In this document: positions 33,113 through 42,559 of the stretch, one piece after another
Position numbering within the stretch: position 1 is the first letter of the stretch
How the letters are laid out: each line of letters opens with the position of its first letter
Assembly: GCF_900103825.1 (NCBI RefSeq)
Contig: NZ_FNIF01000004.1
Coordinates: 186,001-250,000, forward strand
Length of the DNA: 64,000 nt
From: Paenibacillus sp. yr247
GTDB taxonomy: Bacteria; Bacillota; Bacilli; Paenibacillales; NBRC-103111
Reading direction: 5' to 3'
Program-made: the position numbers and the translations under genes
The notes under the pieces: generated by a model
Database searches by the model: none
What the model was told of the DNA's origin: nothing
The model's input: only the letters and a program-made list of their open reading frames with translations

Positions 33113-33469
33113 TTATGTTGCTGTCATATTAGTTGAAGTTTGCGTTGCTGACTTTGTTAAGTTATTGAATACCTGATTGTGAACAAGTGCATTTCCGGCT
33201 TGTGTGCCGAGCCTCTGACCTAGGCTATTACCCAATATCCCCCCCACAACGGACCCAATAACTGTCCCAACACCCGGGAGAACCGAAGTTCCAAGAATCG
33301 CTCCGTATTCAATACCAGCCATTACACCGAATGCCCCTGTTACATTCCCCGTCGTTTTGACGGCAAATTCTTTTTTATCCATTTGTCCGTTGGACAAATT
33401 CTTCACATCTTGAAATTCAGATATACCTCCAGAAATAAGACCAGCCCATAATGAACCACCTTGTAACAT
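33113..33469 (-). CDS. Glycine-zipper membrane protein
   Basis: A 118-residue protein whose centre (about residues 42-95) is rich in GxxxG patterns (GVMAGIEYGAILG, GVGTVIGSVVGGILGNSLG), typical of glycine-zipper membrane insertion. Start after GGAGAG. It lies in the same divergent cluster as the giant P-type ATPase and probably belongs to that module, though on the opposite strand. Function unknown. Confidence 0.7.
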   Translation of the reverse strand: MLQGGSLWAGLISGGISEFQDVKNLSNGQMDKKEFAVKTTGNVTGAFGVMAGIEYGAILGTSVLPGVGTVIGSVVGGILGNSLGQRLGTQAGNALVHNQVFNNLTKSATQTSTNMTAT

Positions 33470-33562
33470 GTTGATCTCTCCTTATCCTTTTATTTTACAC
33501 AGTAGAAATTGTGCCCCATTGCTTTAAAAAATCATCCATTAGAGAGTTTCCAACATTTCCTT

Positions 33563-33781
33563 TTATATTTCATTAGTAATCGAATCATCTATCATCCTCT
33601 TAGTATCTTTCTGAACAGCTGGAAGCTCGAAAGTAGCCTCTTTTATTTGGTCCTTTATCTCGAGCCATGCTCCAGTACCTTTAACCGCAATTTTGCGTAC
33701 GGCTTTTCTACCTTCTGGAGAAACAGCAAGAATAATAGCTGCTGCACCCAGGAGAATACCGAATAGTGATTTATTTTTCAT
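33563..33781 (-). CDS. Small membrane-anchored helical protein
   Basis: A 72-residue protein: a membrane helix at residues 5-20 (LFGILLGAAAIILAV), then a basic stretch GRKAVRKIAVKG and an amphipathic helix. The layout resembles the small DUF1490/DUF5132-like companions of P-type ATPases. GGAGG precedes ATG. Divergent from the ATPase gene, sharing its 170-bp upstream region. Confidence 0.7.
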   Translation of the reverse strand: MKNKSLFGILLGAAAIILAVSPEGRKAVRKIAVKGTGAWLEIKDQIKEATFELPAVQKDTKRMIDDSITNEI

Positions 33782-33950
33782 ATGCTAACCTCCATCAAAA
33801 TTTATTTAAATAATTCCATAAAATGAAAATTTTTATACGAAGCAGATTGAGTTTTGGGAAATAAACACATGAATATTTGAATTATGGACTGTGAATAATA
33901 GCCAAATCAGTGAACAAGGTAATTTCAACATGGGTAAGGAGAGTAAAGGG

Positions 33951-36900
33951 ATGTATTCATTGCAAAACAAGAACAGATTTCTCCACATCTTACCGGGGAG
34001 ATTACGCATGGAAATCTGCGGCCTAAAGGGCTGTAAGCCTACTGCTGATCTACTTATCAAAAGCTTCTCAATTTGTAAAGGGATCTACAAAGCAGAGCCT
34101 TGTATGCTTACCGGCAGACTGCTTCTTCTTTACGACGAAAGGCGGATTACAACGCAAGATATTTTTGGGATTGTCCGAAATATAGAAGAACAGGTTTGCT
34201 TACAGAATGCACCGGGTTATGCTTTTGACCAGGCAGATTCAGTTGTGGATGAAGCGAAGCAAGAAGTTGCAGCTGCAATAGATCTTGACCTTGAACTACC
34301 TGAAGACATCAGGGTTCTGCCTCAAATGCAAAACCCAAATCAGAAACAATCTATTGGAAAAATCCCCCTCCCTCTCGCTTTATCCATGGGCGGGCTAACT
34401 GTTCTAGGAGTAAAGCAGTTGTTAATGGGACCTTCCGCACTGGCAAGAAGTCCGGCACCTTTCTACTTGTCGGCTTTCGTTTCCGTAGTAACGGGATACC
34501 CTTTTTTGAAGCGTGGAATTCAGAACCTTTCTGAAAAGAAAAAAATAAATTCAGATCTCATTTTAGGAACAAGTGCACTGGCTCTCGCACTTATACGAGA
34601 AAACTTAGTTGTGTTAGCTGGACTCAGCCTATTGCAATACCTCAACTGGAAGAGAAGTCAGTCTATTTTGCATGCACAAGAAGATATTTCTTTATCACCG
34701 GATATTCAAATATACAGTGAAAAGGCGAGCAAATTGGGAATGATTGCTGCCGGAGTAACGTGGGCCATTACCCGAAATCCGCTGCGGGCAATTGCTGTTC
34801 TTCTGGCTGCAAATCCGCGGCCAATAACCTTACCCGCCAAATGTGCCTGGAGTCAAGCTGAACTTGTTTCTGATGAAAGAAATTACGTAGTTCCTGCAAA
34901 AGGGTCATTGTCTCAACTTGCACGTACGAAAACAATCTTGATTGAAGATTCTTCTCTCCTTTTTGACCCTCCGGAAATTGAAGAAATAGAGTGCTTGACA
35001 ACGAATGAGGATGATTCGGATAAAATTGTTTGTTATGCAGCGTCATTAATGGCAAAAAGCAGCCATCCTTGGAAAGAAGATATATGGAACAAGGCGAAAC
35101 TAACATGCCGTACGATTCGCACTGCATTTCATGTGGAAGAAGACGAGCATGGAATCAAAGGAAAAATAAACGATTCTCGTATTATGTTTGGCAGTTTCAA
35201 GTATCTTCAGGAGCACGGCATTGATTGTACGGCATATGAACTAAAAGCAAAAAGACTGATGAAAAAGGGCAGCAGTGTCCTGTTTGCAGGAAAACAAGGC
35301 ATAAAGAGCGGTGAATGTTTGGGTCTAATCGTCAGACATCAAGAAACCGCTATCAATGAATACGGCCTGACAGCAGCTTCCTTTATAGAAAAAGGCTGGC
35401 GCGTCCAGTTATTAGATAACAGTTTGCATATCAGCGATGAATTGCTCTCCAGGCATCATATGGACTTAAGCTGGTTGGCACTTGAACAGGGTGAAGTGAT
35501 TGAAAAAATCGCCATTATGCAGCAGCAAGGCGGGGAAGTATTATTTATCTCAAGATCAGAGCAAAATCCAATCAATGCCTTTTTTAAAGAAGCTGGTTTA
35601 GCGACAATTTCTATCGATGAGTTGAAAAGTATTCAGGAAAGCGCTGCGTACGCCGAGATTATCAATCAAACGATAAACCATCATGTTTCCGTTACAAAAA
35701 AGTGGAATTTACTGGGGAGCGCTTTAGCAACGTTCGGAATGATAAGCGCACCCGTTGTTAATTTAGCTGCGGATGCGTTATCCCTTGTTTTTATGTCCAG
35801 ATCCAAAAAAATAAGTGAATCCTTCCCAGCGGCACCAGCAAATATATTCCATCCTGAAATAGCTGCTGCTCTGGAAGCTCCGATTTGGCATGTCCTTTCA
35901 AGCGAACAAGTCACCGGGGATTTCCATGTTGATCAAAGGCTAGGTCTGACAACTGGCCAGGTTATTTCCCTCCGAAATCGGTATGGTTTTAACCGGCTTG
36001 ACAGCAAACAGTCAACCCCATGGCTCGTCTCTTATTTGGGACAATTCAAGGAATTTACAACCCTAATCCTGCTCGGCACCTCTGTTCTTGCCCTATTTAC
36101 AGGGGGGGTGTTCGATGGTATTGCTATGGGATCCATCCTACTCGCTAATGCTGCCATAGGAACGATACAAGAGAGGAAAGCCGAGAAAGTTGTCGAGACA
36201 CTGAACCAATTTCAACCACCGGCTTGCAGAACAATAAGAGAAGGAAAGCAGGCGGAAATGTCCGCAGCGGAATTGGTACCGGGTGATATCGTTTCCTTTG
36301 AGGCTGGGGATCGTGTCCCAGCCGATATTCGTTTGATTAGTTCAAGGAGCTTGCGTGTCAACGAGGCTGCCCTAACCGGCGAATCGTTACCCATTGAAAA
36401 AAACGAATCTGCATTGACAGAAGATTGTCCACTTTCCGAGCGGAGCAATATGCTATTCATGGGGACAGATGTATGCTCGGGTAAAGGGATCGGTGTCGTT
36501 GTACATACAGGTATGCAAACCGAGATGGGCCATTTAATGTCTCTTATGAAAAATCATGAAAAAGAAGTCACACCTTTGCAGGAAAAGGTAACATCTATAA
36601 GCAAAAAGTTTATAAAAGGTGCTCTTGTGGCGGGGGGACTTGTATTCATAACCGGACTTCTGCGCGGCATACCTATTACACAAATGATTACGACTTCCAT
36701 AACGTTGGCTGCTTCCGCTATTCCGGAAGGACTGCCCGTCACTATTACCATTGCTTTGAGTGCGGGAATTTTCCGTATGGCAAAGAAAAATGCGTTGATT
36801 AGAAAACTTTCATCCTTGGAAACACTTGGAAGAACAACGATCATTTGCACGGATAAGACAGGCACTTTAACTAAAAATGAAATGACAGTTAAGGCCCTTT

Positions 36901-38627
36901 CGACAGTTAATCGGGCATGGAGAATAACAGGCGACGGGTATGATCCGACGGGCCAGTTTGAAGAGCTCCTTCCCGAGGTGGCCGCCACTTCCGCAGCAGC
37001 TGTCCAATCGGAAACTCAAGATATTGAGAATAATCCTGATCTGAAGCGGCTTCTCCAAATTTGTGTGCTGTGTAATAACAGTAAACTCGAACTGGAGGAA
37101 GGAAGATGGATGACCAAAGGCGATCCAACCGAAGGCGCACTTCTCACGCTAGCAGCCAAAACCGGATTATGGGAAAAGGATATGTCCCATTGGCATCGCG
37201 GACTTGAAATACCGTTTGATTCGGGCACTGCTAAAATGAGCGTTGTTTGCAAAGATACACAGACCGAGCAGGAATGTTTTCTGTTTTCAAAAGGAGCCGT
37301 GGAAACCATTGTTCGCCATTGCAACCGATATCAAAAAAATGGTGAAATTTTTCCTTTATCGGATGAGCAAAAACAACTCATTTTACAGCAAAATGATAAG
37401 CTCTCAGCGGATGCCTTACGCGTACTTGCCTTCGCTTACCGACATATGGATGAACATACAGATGAAGAGGGAATTGACGAAAGGGAACTGATTTATGTAG
37501 GTATGGCAGGGATGATGGACCCTCCAAAAACCGACGTTGAACACAATATCCATGAGGCTATAGAGTTAGGTGTGAAGCCGGTTATGATTACTGGCGATCA
37601 TCCGATTACAGCTATTGCCATCGCGAAACAGCTTGGCATCTATAATGGTTCTCAGAATGTTTTGACTGGTCATGAACTTGAACGAATATCGAATGATGAA
37701 CTAGATCGGATTGTGGACCAAATAACTATTTTTGCGAGGGTTACACCGGAACATAAACTTCGAATCGTAACTGCCTTTCAAAACCGCGGACATATTGTCG
37801 CCATGACTGGCGATGGCGTCAACGATACCCCTGCAATCAAACAAGCCAACGTAGGGATTGCGATGGGACGATCAGGAACGGAAGTTACCAAAGAAACTGC
37901 GGATATGGTTTTGACCGAAGATCATTTTGGAACGATTGTTGAGGGTGTTAAAGAAGGTCGAACGATCATAGGCAATATCCGTAAAGCACTCGGCTGCTTA
38001 TTGACTGGAAATTTAGCCGAGATTATTGTGACTAGCGCCGCAGTAATGATCGGGCTGCCGATTCCTTTAATTCCCATTCAAATATTGCTAATGAATTTGC
38101 TGACGGATGCATTGCCCGCGATGATTTTGGCTGTAAATCCGGGAAATAAGACCAAACAAACAAAGCGAAATGATATCGTTGATAAGGAATTGTATCAAAA
38201 AGTGATTGCCAGAGGAGTCCTTCTGGGATTAGGGTCAATCGGCTTATTTGCCGCAAGTATAGCTGCCGGGGCACCTGTTCCGGTTGCGCAAAGTATGGCG
38301 TTCGCGACGCTAGTTGCTGGACAACTGATCCAAACCTTCTCATGGCGTCAAGAGGGTTCGGAGGAAACGGTTCGCGATTGGACGAAGGATCGGTTTTTAA
38401 TTGGTGCTCTTGGCATCTCGTGGATGACTTTACTTGCGGCCTTGTATATTCCGCCGTTAGCCGGATTTTTCCATACTACCCCCCTCTCGTTCCAGCATTG
38501 GATTCCAATCATCGGGGTAGCCGGATCTGTATCGATTTTATCAAAACCGCTGCTTTCCCTCATTTCAAGAATACAAGAAAACAAGTTGTTGCCATCCATA
38601 GGCGAATATGCGAGTGCTGCGGTGTAA
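33951..38627 (+). CDS. Giant tandem P-type ATPase (CtpI-like)
   Basis: A 1558-residue membrane protein. Residues about 1-75 form an HMA-like domain with PGRLRM but no CxxC. Residues about 120-640 are a decayed heavy-metal (P1B) ATPase: the DKTGT position reads IEDSSLL (about 331), GDGIND reads SRSEQN (534), while the HP motif is kept at H372-P373. Residues about 660-1550 form a complete P2-type pump: TGES 809, PEGLP 925, DKTGTLT with phosphorylated D968, GDGVND 1287, and TM6 N1382/D1386. The layout matches mycobacterial CtpI. PEGLP and NLLTD favour a hard divalent cation such as Ca or Mn; this is inference. AAGGAG lies 9 nt before ATG 33951; earlier in-frame starts are possible. Confidence 0.88.
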   Translation: MYSLQNKNRFLHILPGRLRMEICGLKGCKPTADLLIKSFSICKGIYKAEPCMLTGRLLLLYDERRITTQDIFGIVRNIEEQVCLQNAPGYAFDQADSVVDEAKQEVAAAIDLDLELPEDIRVLPQMQNPNQKQSIGKIPLPLALSMGGLTVLGVKQLLMGPSALARSPAPFYLSAFVSVVTGYPFLKRGIQNLSEKKKINSDLILGTSALALALIRENLVVLAGLSLLQYLNWKRSQSILHAQEDISLSPDIQIYSEKASKLGMIAAGVTWAITRNPLRAIAVLLAANPRPITLPAKCAWSQAELVSDERNYVVPAKGSLSQLARTKTILIEDSSLLFDPPEIEEIECLTTNEDDSDKIVCYAASLMAKSSHPWKEDIWNKAKLTCRTIRTAFHVEEDEHGIKGKINDSRIMFGSFKYLQEHGIDCTAYELKAKRLMKKGSSVLFAGKQGIKSGECLGLIVRHQETAINEYGLTAASFIEKGWRVQLLDNSLHISDELLSRHHMDLSWLALEQGEVIEKIAIMQQQGGEVLFISRSEQNPINAFFKEAGLATISIDELKSIQESAAYAEIINQTINHHVSVTKKWNLLGSALATFGMISAPVVNLAADALSLVFMSRSKKISESFPAAPANIFHPEIAAALEAPIWHVLSSEQVTGDFHVDQRLGLTTGQVISLRNRYGFNRLDSKQSTPWLVSYLGQFKEFTTLILLGTSVLALFTGGVFDGIAMGSILLANAAIGTIQERKAEKVVETLNQFQPPACRTIREGKQAEMSAAELVPGDIVSFEAGDRVPADIRLISSRSLRVNEAALTGESLPIEKNESALTEDCPLSERSNMLFMGTDVCSGKGIGVVVHTGMQTEMGHLMSLMKNHEKEVTPLQEKVTSISKKFIKGALVAGGLVFITGLLRGIPITQMITTSITLAASAIPEGLPVTITIALSAGIFRMAKKNALIRKLSSLETLGRTTIICTDKTGTLTKNEMTVKALSTVNRAWRITGDGYDPTGQFEELLPEVAATSAAAVQSETQDIENNPDLKRLLQICVLCNNSKLELEEGRWMTKGDPTEGALLTLAAKTGLWEKDMSHWHRGLEIPFDSGTAKMSVVCKDTQTEQECFLFSKGAVETIVRHCNRYQKNGEIFPLSDEQKQLILQQNDKLSADALRVLAFAYRHMDEHTDEEGIDERELIYVGMAGMMDPPKTDVEHNIHEAIELGVKPVMITGDHPITAIAIAKQLGIYNGSQNVLTGHELERISNDELDRIVDQITIFARVTPEHKLRIVTAFQNRGHIVAMTGDGVNDTPAIKQANVGIAMGRSGTEVTKETADMVLTEDHFGTIVEGVKEGRTIIGNIRKALGCLLTGNLAEIIVTSAAVMIGLPIPLIPIQILLMNLLTDALPAMILAVNPGNKTKQTKRNDIVDKELYQKVIARGVLLGLGSIGLFAASIAAGAPVPVAQSMAFATLVAGQLIQTFSWRQEGSEETVRDWTKDRFLIGALGISWMTLLAALYIPPLAGFFHTTPLSFQHWIPIIGVAGSVSILSKPLLSLISRIQENKLLPSIGEYASAAV

Positions 38628-38683
38628 TAACCGCAGCGCTCGAAACTCGTGATTTCCCAATAAATATTCGAGGGTGAATAAAC

Positions 38684-38947
38684 GTGATTCAAAAGAACAT
38701 AGACAAAATTATTATCGGTACCGCGCTTACTATAGCGGCCTCAGCCATACTCCCAATTGCCAAATCTACCTTGCAGCCGATTGCCGCAGCCGGCATGCAG
38801 GGCAGTGGCGGCTTATTACAACGGGCCAAATCCTTACTTCAATTAGCTCGGGAAGAAGTGGAAGATATTATTGCAGAAGCCCAGTTTGAAAGAATGAAAA
38901 AGCAGCTTGATAAAGAAATCGCATTGCTAGATGACGAAGAGAAATGA
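38684..38947 (+). CDS. DUF5132/PacL-like small membrane protein
   Basis: An 87-residue protein: membrane helix (about residues 8-26), a glycine hinge, then a charged helix REEVEDIIAEAQFER. This arrangement is that of DUF5132 proteins and resembles the PacL (DUF1490) proteins that stabilise mycobacterial P-type ATPases. GTG start after GAGGGTG. It lies 56 bp after the ATPase gene, on the same strand, and is followed directly by 38949-39197. Confidence 0.75.
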   Translation: MIQKNIDKIIIGTALTIAASAILPIAKSTLQPIAAAGMQGSGGLLQRAKSLLQLAREEVEDIIAEAQFERMKKQLDKEIALLDDEEK

Positions 38948-38948
38948 C

Positions 38949-39197
38949 ATGATGAATGAGGTGAATACTGGCAACATGGAGCAGAGTATAGATTTTCATT
39001 TGCGAGAAGCTTTATCTCATCTGGAAGCAGCATTAAACCAAAGTGTAAGAAGTGTACTTGAGAACGAGGGCGCAAAAAAAGAAATTGGCTTGAAATGGGA
39101 GAACTTTCTTGGAGAATTTATCGGACTGGTTCGAGAAAAGGGTAAAAAGTCACGGATCAATCTTCTCAGCTGGATAACCTTTCCTCGGATTCGTTAA
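38949..39197 (+). CDS. Small helical protein of the ATPase module
   Basis: An 82-residue soluble protein (from ATG 38949, 1 bp after the previous stop codon, implying translational coupling). It is amphipathic-helical (FHLREALSHLEAALNQSVRSV) with a basic tail. Not recognised. It ends just before a strong terminator that closes the ATPase operon. Confidence 0.65.
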   Translation: MMNEVNTGNMEQSIDFHLREALSHLEAALNQSVRSVLENEGAKKEIGLKWENFLGEFIGLVREKGKKSRINLLSWITFPRIR

Positions 39198-39205
39198 CAA
39201 CGAAA

Positions 39206-39244
39206 GAACGCCTCTTACGCAAAAATATGCGAACAGAGGCGTTC
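39206..39244 (+). terminator. Terminator of the P-ATPase operon
   Basis: 10-bp stem GAACGCCTCT/AGAGGCGTTC with an inner GCG/CGC-type stem. Confidence 0.82.
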
Positions 39245-39719
39245 CCTTGCATTATTCCATCATTAATTTCTTTTGCGAGGGTATCAACTCTATCAAGTAT
39301 TGGCTGTGCATACGCTACTGAATTTATTAGGCAAGTGATGCTTGAGGTATTCTTGATCTCGAATTTATTTTACACAGAACTGCCGACGCCTATTTTTGTC
39401 ATTCATATAACTTTGTTAAGTACGTCTACTTCTTGATAGAGAAGACTCCAAGCTTTCTGCCTAACCAAATGTACAATGGATTCTTGATAGGAATCACCTC
39501 CCTTCCCTTTAAACTTACCGAGCGGGTAAGAAACGGCTATGCAAGGTGCTTGCCTCGTGCAACATGTTGATTCGTTTATAACCAATCAAATTCGACCTAT
39601 AATAATAGAGATTTGTAAGCATTTCTCTAAGGTATTTTTCTCGCGGTTTCTCCTAAATATACGGGTACATTAACCGGCAATTAGAACCAAGAAACCATGC
39701 TAGTTTAAATTCAAAAGAA

Positions 39720-39790
39720 GAGCGTCTCCTTGATGGTGCTGGGTTTTGAACCCTTGGACAAACACCATCTTTCCGAGACGCTCCTTTTTT
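39720..39790 (+). ncRNA. Orphan structured element ending in a T-run
   Basis: A nested hairpin: GAGCGTCTC/GAGACGCTC outer stem, GATGGTG/CACCATC middle stem, GGGTT/AACCC tip, then TTTTTT. No plus-strand gene ends before it, so it may be the 3' end of a small RNA starting somewhere in 39245-39719, where no gene can be supported. Confidence 0.4.
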
Positions 39791-39827
39791 GACAAAGGCC
39801 ATTTCTTAGGCCCTAAGGTTCAACAAA

Positions 39828-39860
39828 AAACGAGCTGAACGCCAATGCGCCTGCTCGTTT
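39828..39860. terminator. Hairpin terminator
   Basis: Stem AAACGAGC/GCTCGTTT with A/T-rich flanks on both sides. Confidence 0.6.
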
Positions 39861-39992
39861 CTAGTTATTTCACTATCATTTTTCGTTAGCTGAGAATTAC
39901 CAGTACCGAACAATTTGTTCGTCATAGGATTTTCAATGATGTGGAAGATATATTATACTTTTTAGAAATACATATTCAGGAAAGGACAAACC

Positions 39993-40772
39993 ATGGAGCA
40001 TCCCGCCTCGACGAACTACGAAATTGCGCAAGTTTGTTTACTGGCCGGCAAAATCATGTTGGAAAACGGTGGCGAAACCTATCGCGTCGAAGATACGATG
40101 ACCCATGTCGCTGAGGGATTCGGCATATCAAATTCTCATTGCTTTGTGACACCAACCGGTATCATTTTTTCCATAGATGGGCCAGAGCAGACGACCCGAC
40201 TAATTCGTATTTCCGCGCGATCTACTGATTTACATAAAGTGACTGTGGTAAATGCTGTTTCCAGACGAATCAGCCAAGGGGAACTGACGCCGAAAGAAGC
40301 CTATCAGTTACTTGAAGAAGTCGATGCTGCCAAGACAGGTTATACCGACTGGTTCAAAACACTATCCGCCGCTGTTGCAAGCGGTTGTTTCTTAATTATG
40401 TTCCAAGGGAAATGGCATGACTTCCTTCCAGCATTTATTGCTGGCGGGGCTGGCTTATGTTTCCTTAGCTATTTTAATCGCTTGGTACCTATTAAGTTCT
40501 TTGCTGAATTTCTGGCCTCATTGCTCATCGGTACTATGGCTTTCTTATTCGTGAAATTCCGGCTTGGACATGATCTCGACACCATCATAATCGGCTCTGT
40601 CATGCCGCTCGTCCCGGGACTACTGATTACGAATGCCGTACGGGATTTAATGGCCGGCCATTTCGTTTCAGGTGTTTCCAAAGGGGCTGAAGCGTTTTTA
40701 ACGGCTTTTGCCATTGGTGCCGGCATAGCCTTTGTTCTATCCTTTTACAACGGGGAGGGAATCGCAGGATGA
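39993..40772 (+). CDS. Threonine/serine exporter family, YjjP-type subunit
   Basis: A 259-residue protein. Residues 1-115 form the soluble ThrE N-terminal domain (CLLAGKIMLENGGETYRVED and HCFVTPTGIIFSIDG); about five membrane helices follow (residues 120-255). It is the large half of a split ThrE-type carrier; E. coli YjjPB exports succinate, Corynebacterium ThrE exports threonine. AAAGGA precedes ATG. The stop overlaps the next start by ATGA, so both halves are translationally coupled. Confidence 0.9.
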   Translation: MEHPASTNYEIAQVCLLAGKIMLENGGETYRVEDTMTHVAEGFGISNSHCFVTPTGIIFSIDGPEQTTRLIRISARSTDLHKVTVVNAVSRRISQGELTPKEAYQLLEEVDAAKTGYTDWFKTLSAAVASGCFLIMFQGKWHDFLPAFIAGGAGLCFLSYFNRLVPIKFFAEFLASLLIGTMAFLFVKFRLGHDLDTIIIGSVMPLVPGLLITNAVRDLMAGHFVSGVSKGAEAFLTAFAIGAGIAFVLSFYNGEGIAG

Positions 40773-41197
40773 TCATCGAACAGCTTTTAACGAGTTTCAT
40801 TTCGACCGCGGCGTTCGCCATCTTATTCAACGTACCTAAGGGTACGCTCTTGCAGTGCGGTTTCGTTGGTATGTTTGGGTGGATGTTATATGTTTCTTTT
40901 CAAATGATTCCGCTAGACCCGATTTTGGCCACATTGATTGCCTCATTCTTCGTAACCGTAGTGAGTCAATTTTTTGCAAAAATATACAAAACGCCGGTTA
41001 TTGTATTTAGTGTATCAGGTATTATCCCGTTAGTTCCCGGAGGCTTAGCTTATGATGCGATGAGGAATGCCGTCCTCAATCACTATGATCTGGCGGTGCA
41101 GCTTGCAGCCAAAGCCTTCATGCTATCAGGAGCAATCGCGATTGGACTTGTCTTCTCCGAGGTTCTTAATCAGCTGTTTCGTCGAACAAGACATTAA
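40769..41197 (+). CDS. Threonine/serine exporter family, YjjB-type subunit
   Basis: A 142-residue membrane protein with four helices (DUF3815/ThrE C-terminal part): FNVPKGTLLQCGFVGMFGWM, then FSVSGIIPLVPGGLAYDAMRN. It completes the carrier encoded by the preceding gene, with which it overlaps by 4 bp. Substrate, probably a small organic or amino acid, is not determined by sequence. Confidence 0.9.
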   Translation: MIIEQLLTSFISTAAFAILFNVPKGTLLQCGFVGMFGWMLYVSFQMIPLDPILATLIASFFVTVVSQFFAKIYKTPVIVFSVSGIIPLVPGGLAYDAMRNAVLNHYDLAVQLAAKAFMLSGAIAIGLVFSEVLNQLFRRTRH

Positions 41198-41347
41198 ACG
41201 ATATCATTTGAATCTTCAGAACCTTTTGATTGCGTCATCTCGGCGTTCTCTATTCACCATCTTGAGGATCAGGCTAAGCAAAACCTTTATGAACGGATAT
41301 TTAAGCTGCTTAAGCCAGGCGGGGTATTTGTATGCCAGAAAACCATA
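41198..41347 (+). pseudogene. Methyltransferase fragment
   Basis: Directly after the YjjB stop the frame continues with FDCVISAFSIHHLEDQAKQ and ERIFKLLKPGGVFVCQK, the motif IV-V region of class I SAM methyltransferases. Both ends are missing and there is no start. A truncated remnant. Confidence 0.7.
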
Positions 41348-41364
41348 ACCACAAGCTCTAAGTT

Positions 41365-41811
41365 CTACCAAAGGGTTGGTTTTGCCACCATAAACCACAT
41401 CATCGTTAGAGTAATAATGACATACCAGATTAATGCATTACGTAACTTATTCACCAGAACATGACGGTCTTCATGTGGCACGCGCAGCTGCCGAAGGATT
41501 GGCGAAAAAGCACGAGCAATAAAATATAACGAAACCACCATAATGAGCACAGTGACGATGATCCAAGACGTTTTCCACGTCCATGCCGTTAACCATGTAA
41601 GTAAAATTCCCGTCGCAACTAGAACATGCCCGGCATGCTTCGTAAGATGTACCGTAATTCGAAATGGCTCTAGGTGTTCGGGCAGCAGTTCGAACGGTGT
41701 GGAACGAATTCTTGCCAATAACGGAAACAGGATAAAATAAGGACCAATACTTAACACAACACTAAAGATGTGGATATATAAAAGAAGAACATACCAAGAC
41801 AAAACCATCAT
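41365..41811 (-). CDS. DUF2269-like four-helix membrane protein
   Basis: A 148-residue protein with four membrane helices (HIFSVVLSIGPYFILFPLLA; KHAGHVLVATGILLTWL; IIVTVLIMVVSLYFIA; ALIWYVIITLTMMWFMV) resembling the DUF2269 family. An upstream in-frame start (41859) would run through the terminator at 41831-41872, so ATG at 41811 is chosen although its ribosome site is poor. Function unknown. Confidence 0.72.
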   Translation of the reverse strand: MMVLSWYVLLLYIHIFSVVLSIGPYFILFPLLARIRSTPFELLPEHLEPFRITVHLTKHAGHVLVATGILLTWLTAWTWKTSWIIVTVLIMVVSLYFIARAFSPILRQLRVPHEDRHVLVNKLRNALIWYVIITLTMMWFMVAKPTLW

Positions 41812-41830
41812 CCATTCTATGTGAAAATTC

Positions 41831-41872
41831 AACAAAACAGTGCGGATCCTTAGATCCACACTGTCTTTTGTT
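41831..41872. terminator. Long bidirectional terminator
   Basis: Arms AACAAAA-CAGTG-GGATC and GATCC-CACTG-TTTTGTT form a near-continuous stem, 5 bp after the stop of the ASCH-like gene. Confidence 0.85.
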
Positions 41873-41877
41873 CGTTA

Positions 41878-42210
41878 TTATTCAGCTTTTTGAAATTCGT
41901 GTACCCATACTTTCATATGCGGCAGCCATGGCATACCGGGATGAATGGATAAAATACTATCACGATACTCATCAACGGTTGTATGGCCTTCTGCCTTAGC
42001 ATCTTCCACAGTCAATTCACCCAATGATTGCTGGTAAACTTTGGTGACTGTAAATGCATTGCCCTGCAATTCCATCGTTTCACCGATATCTGCATAGCGT
42101 CCGTTGCGTCTGCAAGCTGTTTTTTGGCCAGCAAGCACTTTGTTAACTTCTGCTTCTTTCGTAACAAGTCTGTCAATCGAACATGTTTTTGGCGGTAATG
42201 TTTCGTTCAT
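41878..42210 (-). CDS. ASCH-like small protein
   Basis: A 110-residue soluble protein. KTACRRNGRYADIGETMEL and VYQQSLGELTVEDAKAEGH are typical of ASCH/PUA-like RNA-binding domains. ATG at 42210 lies 7 nt after AGGAGGG. The exact role (RNA or nucleotide related) is unknown. Confidence 0.7.
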   Translation of the reverse strand: MNETLPPKTCSIDRLVTKEAEVNKVLAGQKTACRRNGRYADIGETMELQGNAFTVTKVYQQSLGELTVEDAKAEGHTTVDEYRDSILSIHPGMPWLPHMKVWVHEFQKAE

Positions 42211-42288
42211 TTTATTTCCCTCCTTTTGGCAGTTTTCATTATAACGAATGAAAAGGGTTTTGTCGAACAAGCGCGGCTTCCTGTTGTT

Positions 42289-42462
42289 TTATTCTCTCAG
42301 CGCTTCTTTCAATTTTGTAGACATACTATCCATTGAGCCAACAGATGGCCGTTTAACTCCACGCAATTTGGCAATTTCTTGTTTTAATCTCTCGTTTTCC
42401 AACGTTAATCTTTCGATCTCTGCAACGAATTGTTCCTTTTCCATGACATCTTTATTTTCCAT
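42289..42462 (-). CDS. Short coiled-coil protein
   Basis: A 57-residue protein with an unmistakable heptad pattern (EIERLTLENERLKQEIAKLRG) and a polar tail. AGGTG is 6 nt before ATG 42462. Not recognised; the leucine-zipper-like helix suggests dimerisation. Confidence 0.55.
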   Translation of the reverse strand: MENKDVMEKEQFVAEIERLTLENERLKQEIAKLRGVKRPSVGSMDSMSTKLKEALRE

Positions 42463-42559
42463 CGGTAACACCTGCCTTCCAGATAAAAATACCCCCTCGC
42501 CGCAAGCAGATCATCACGTCGGATTCTCTCCATGCGTCAAAGGGGTGTTTATTTATGTA

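Noticed and set aside
39403..39585. Minus-strand frame of 60 codons
   Set aside because: No ribosome site at its start and no protein-like pattern; a nearby GGGAGGTG leads to no proper start codon.
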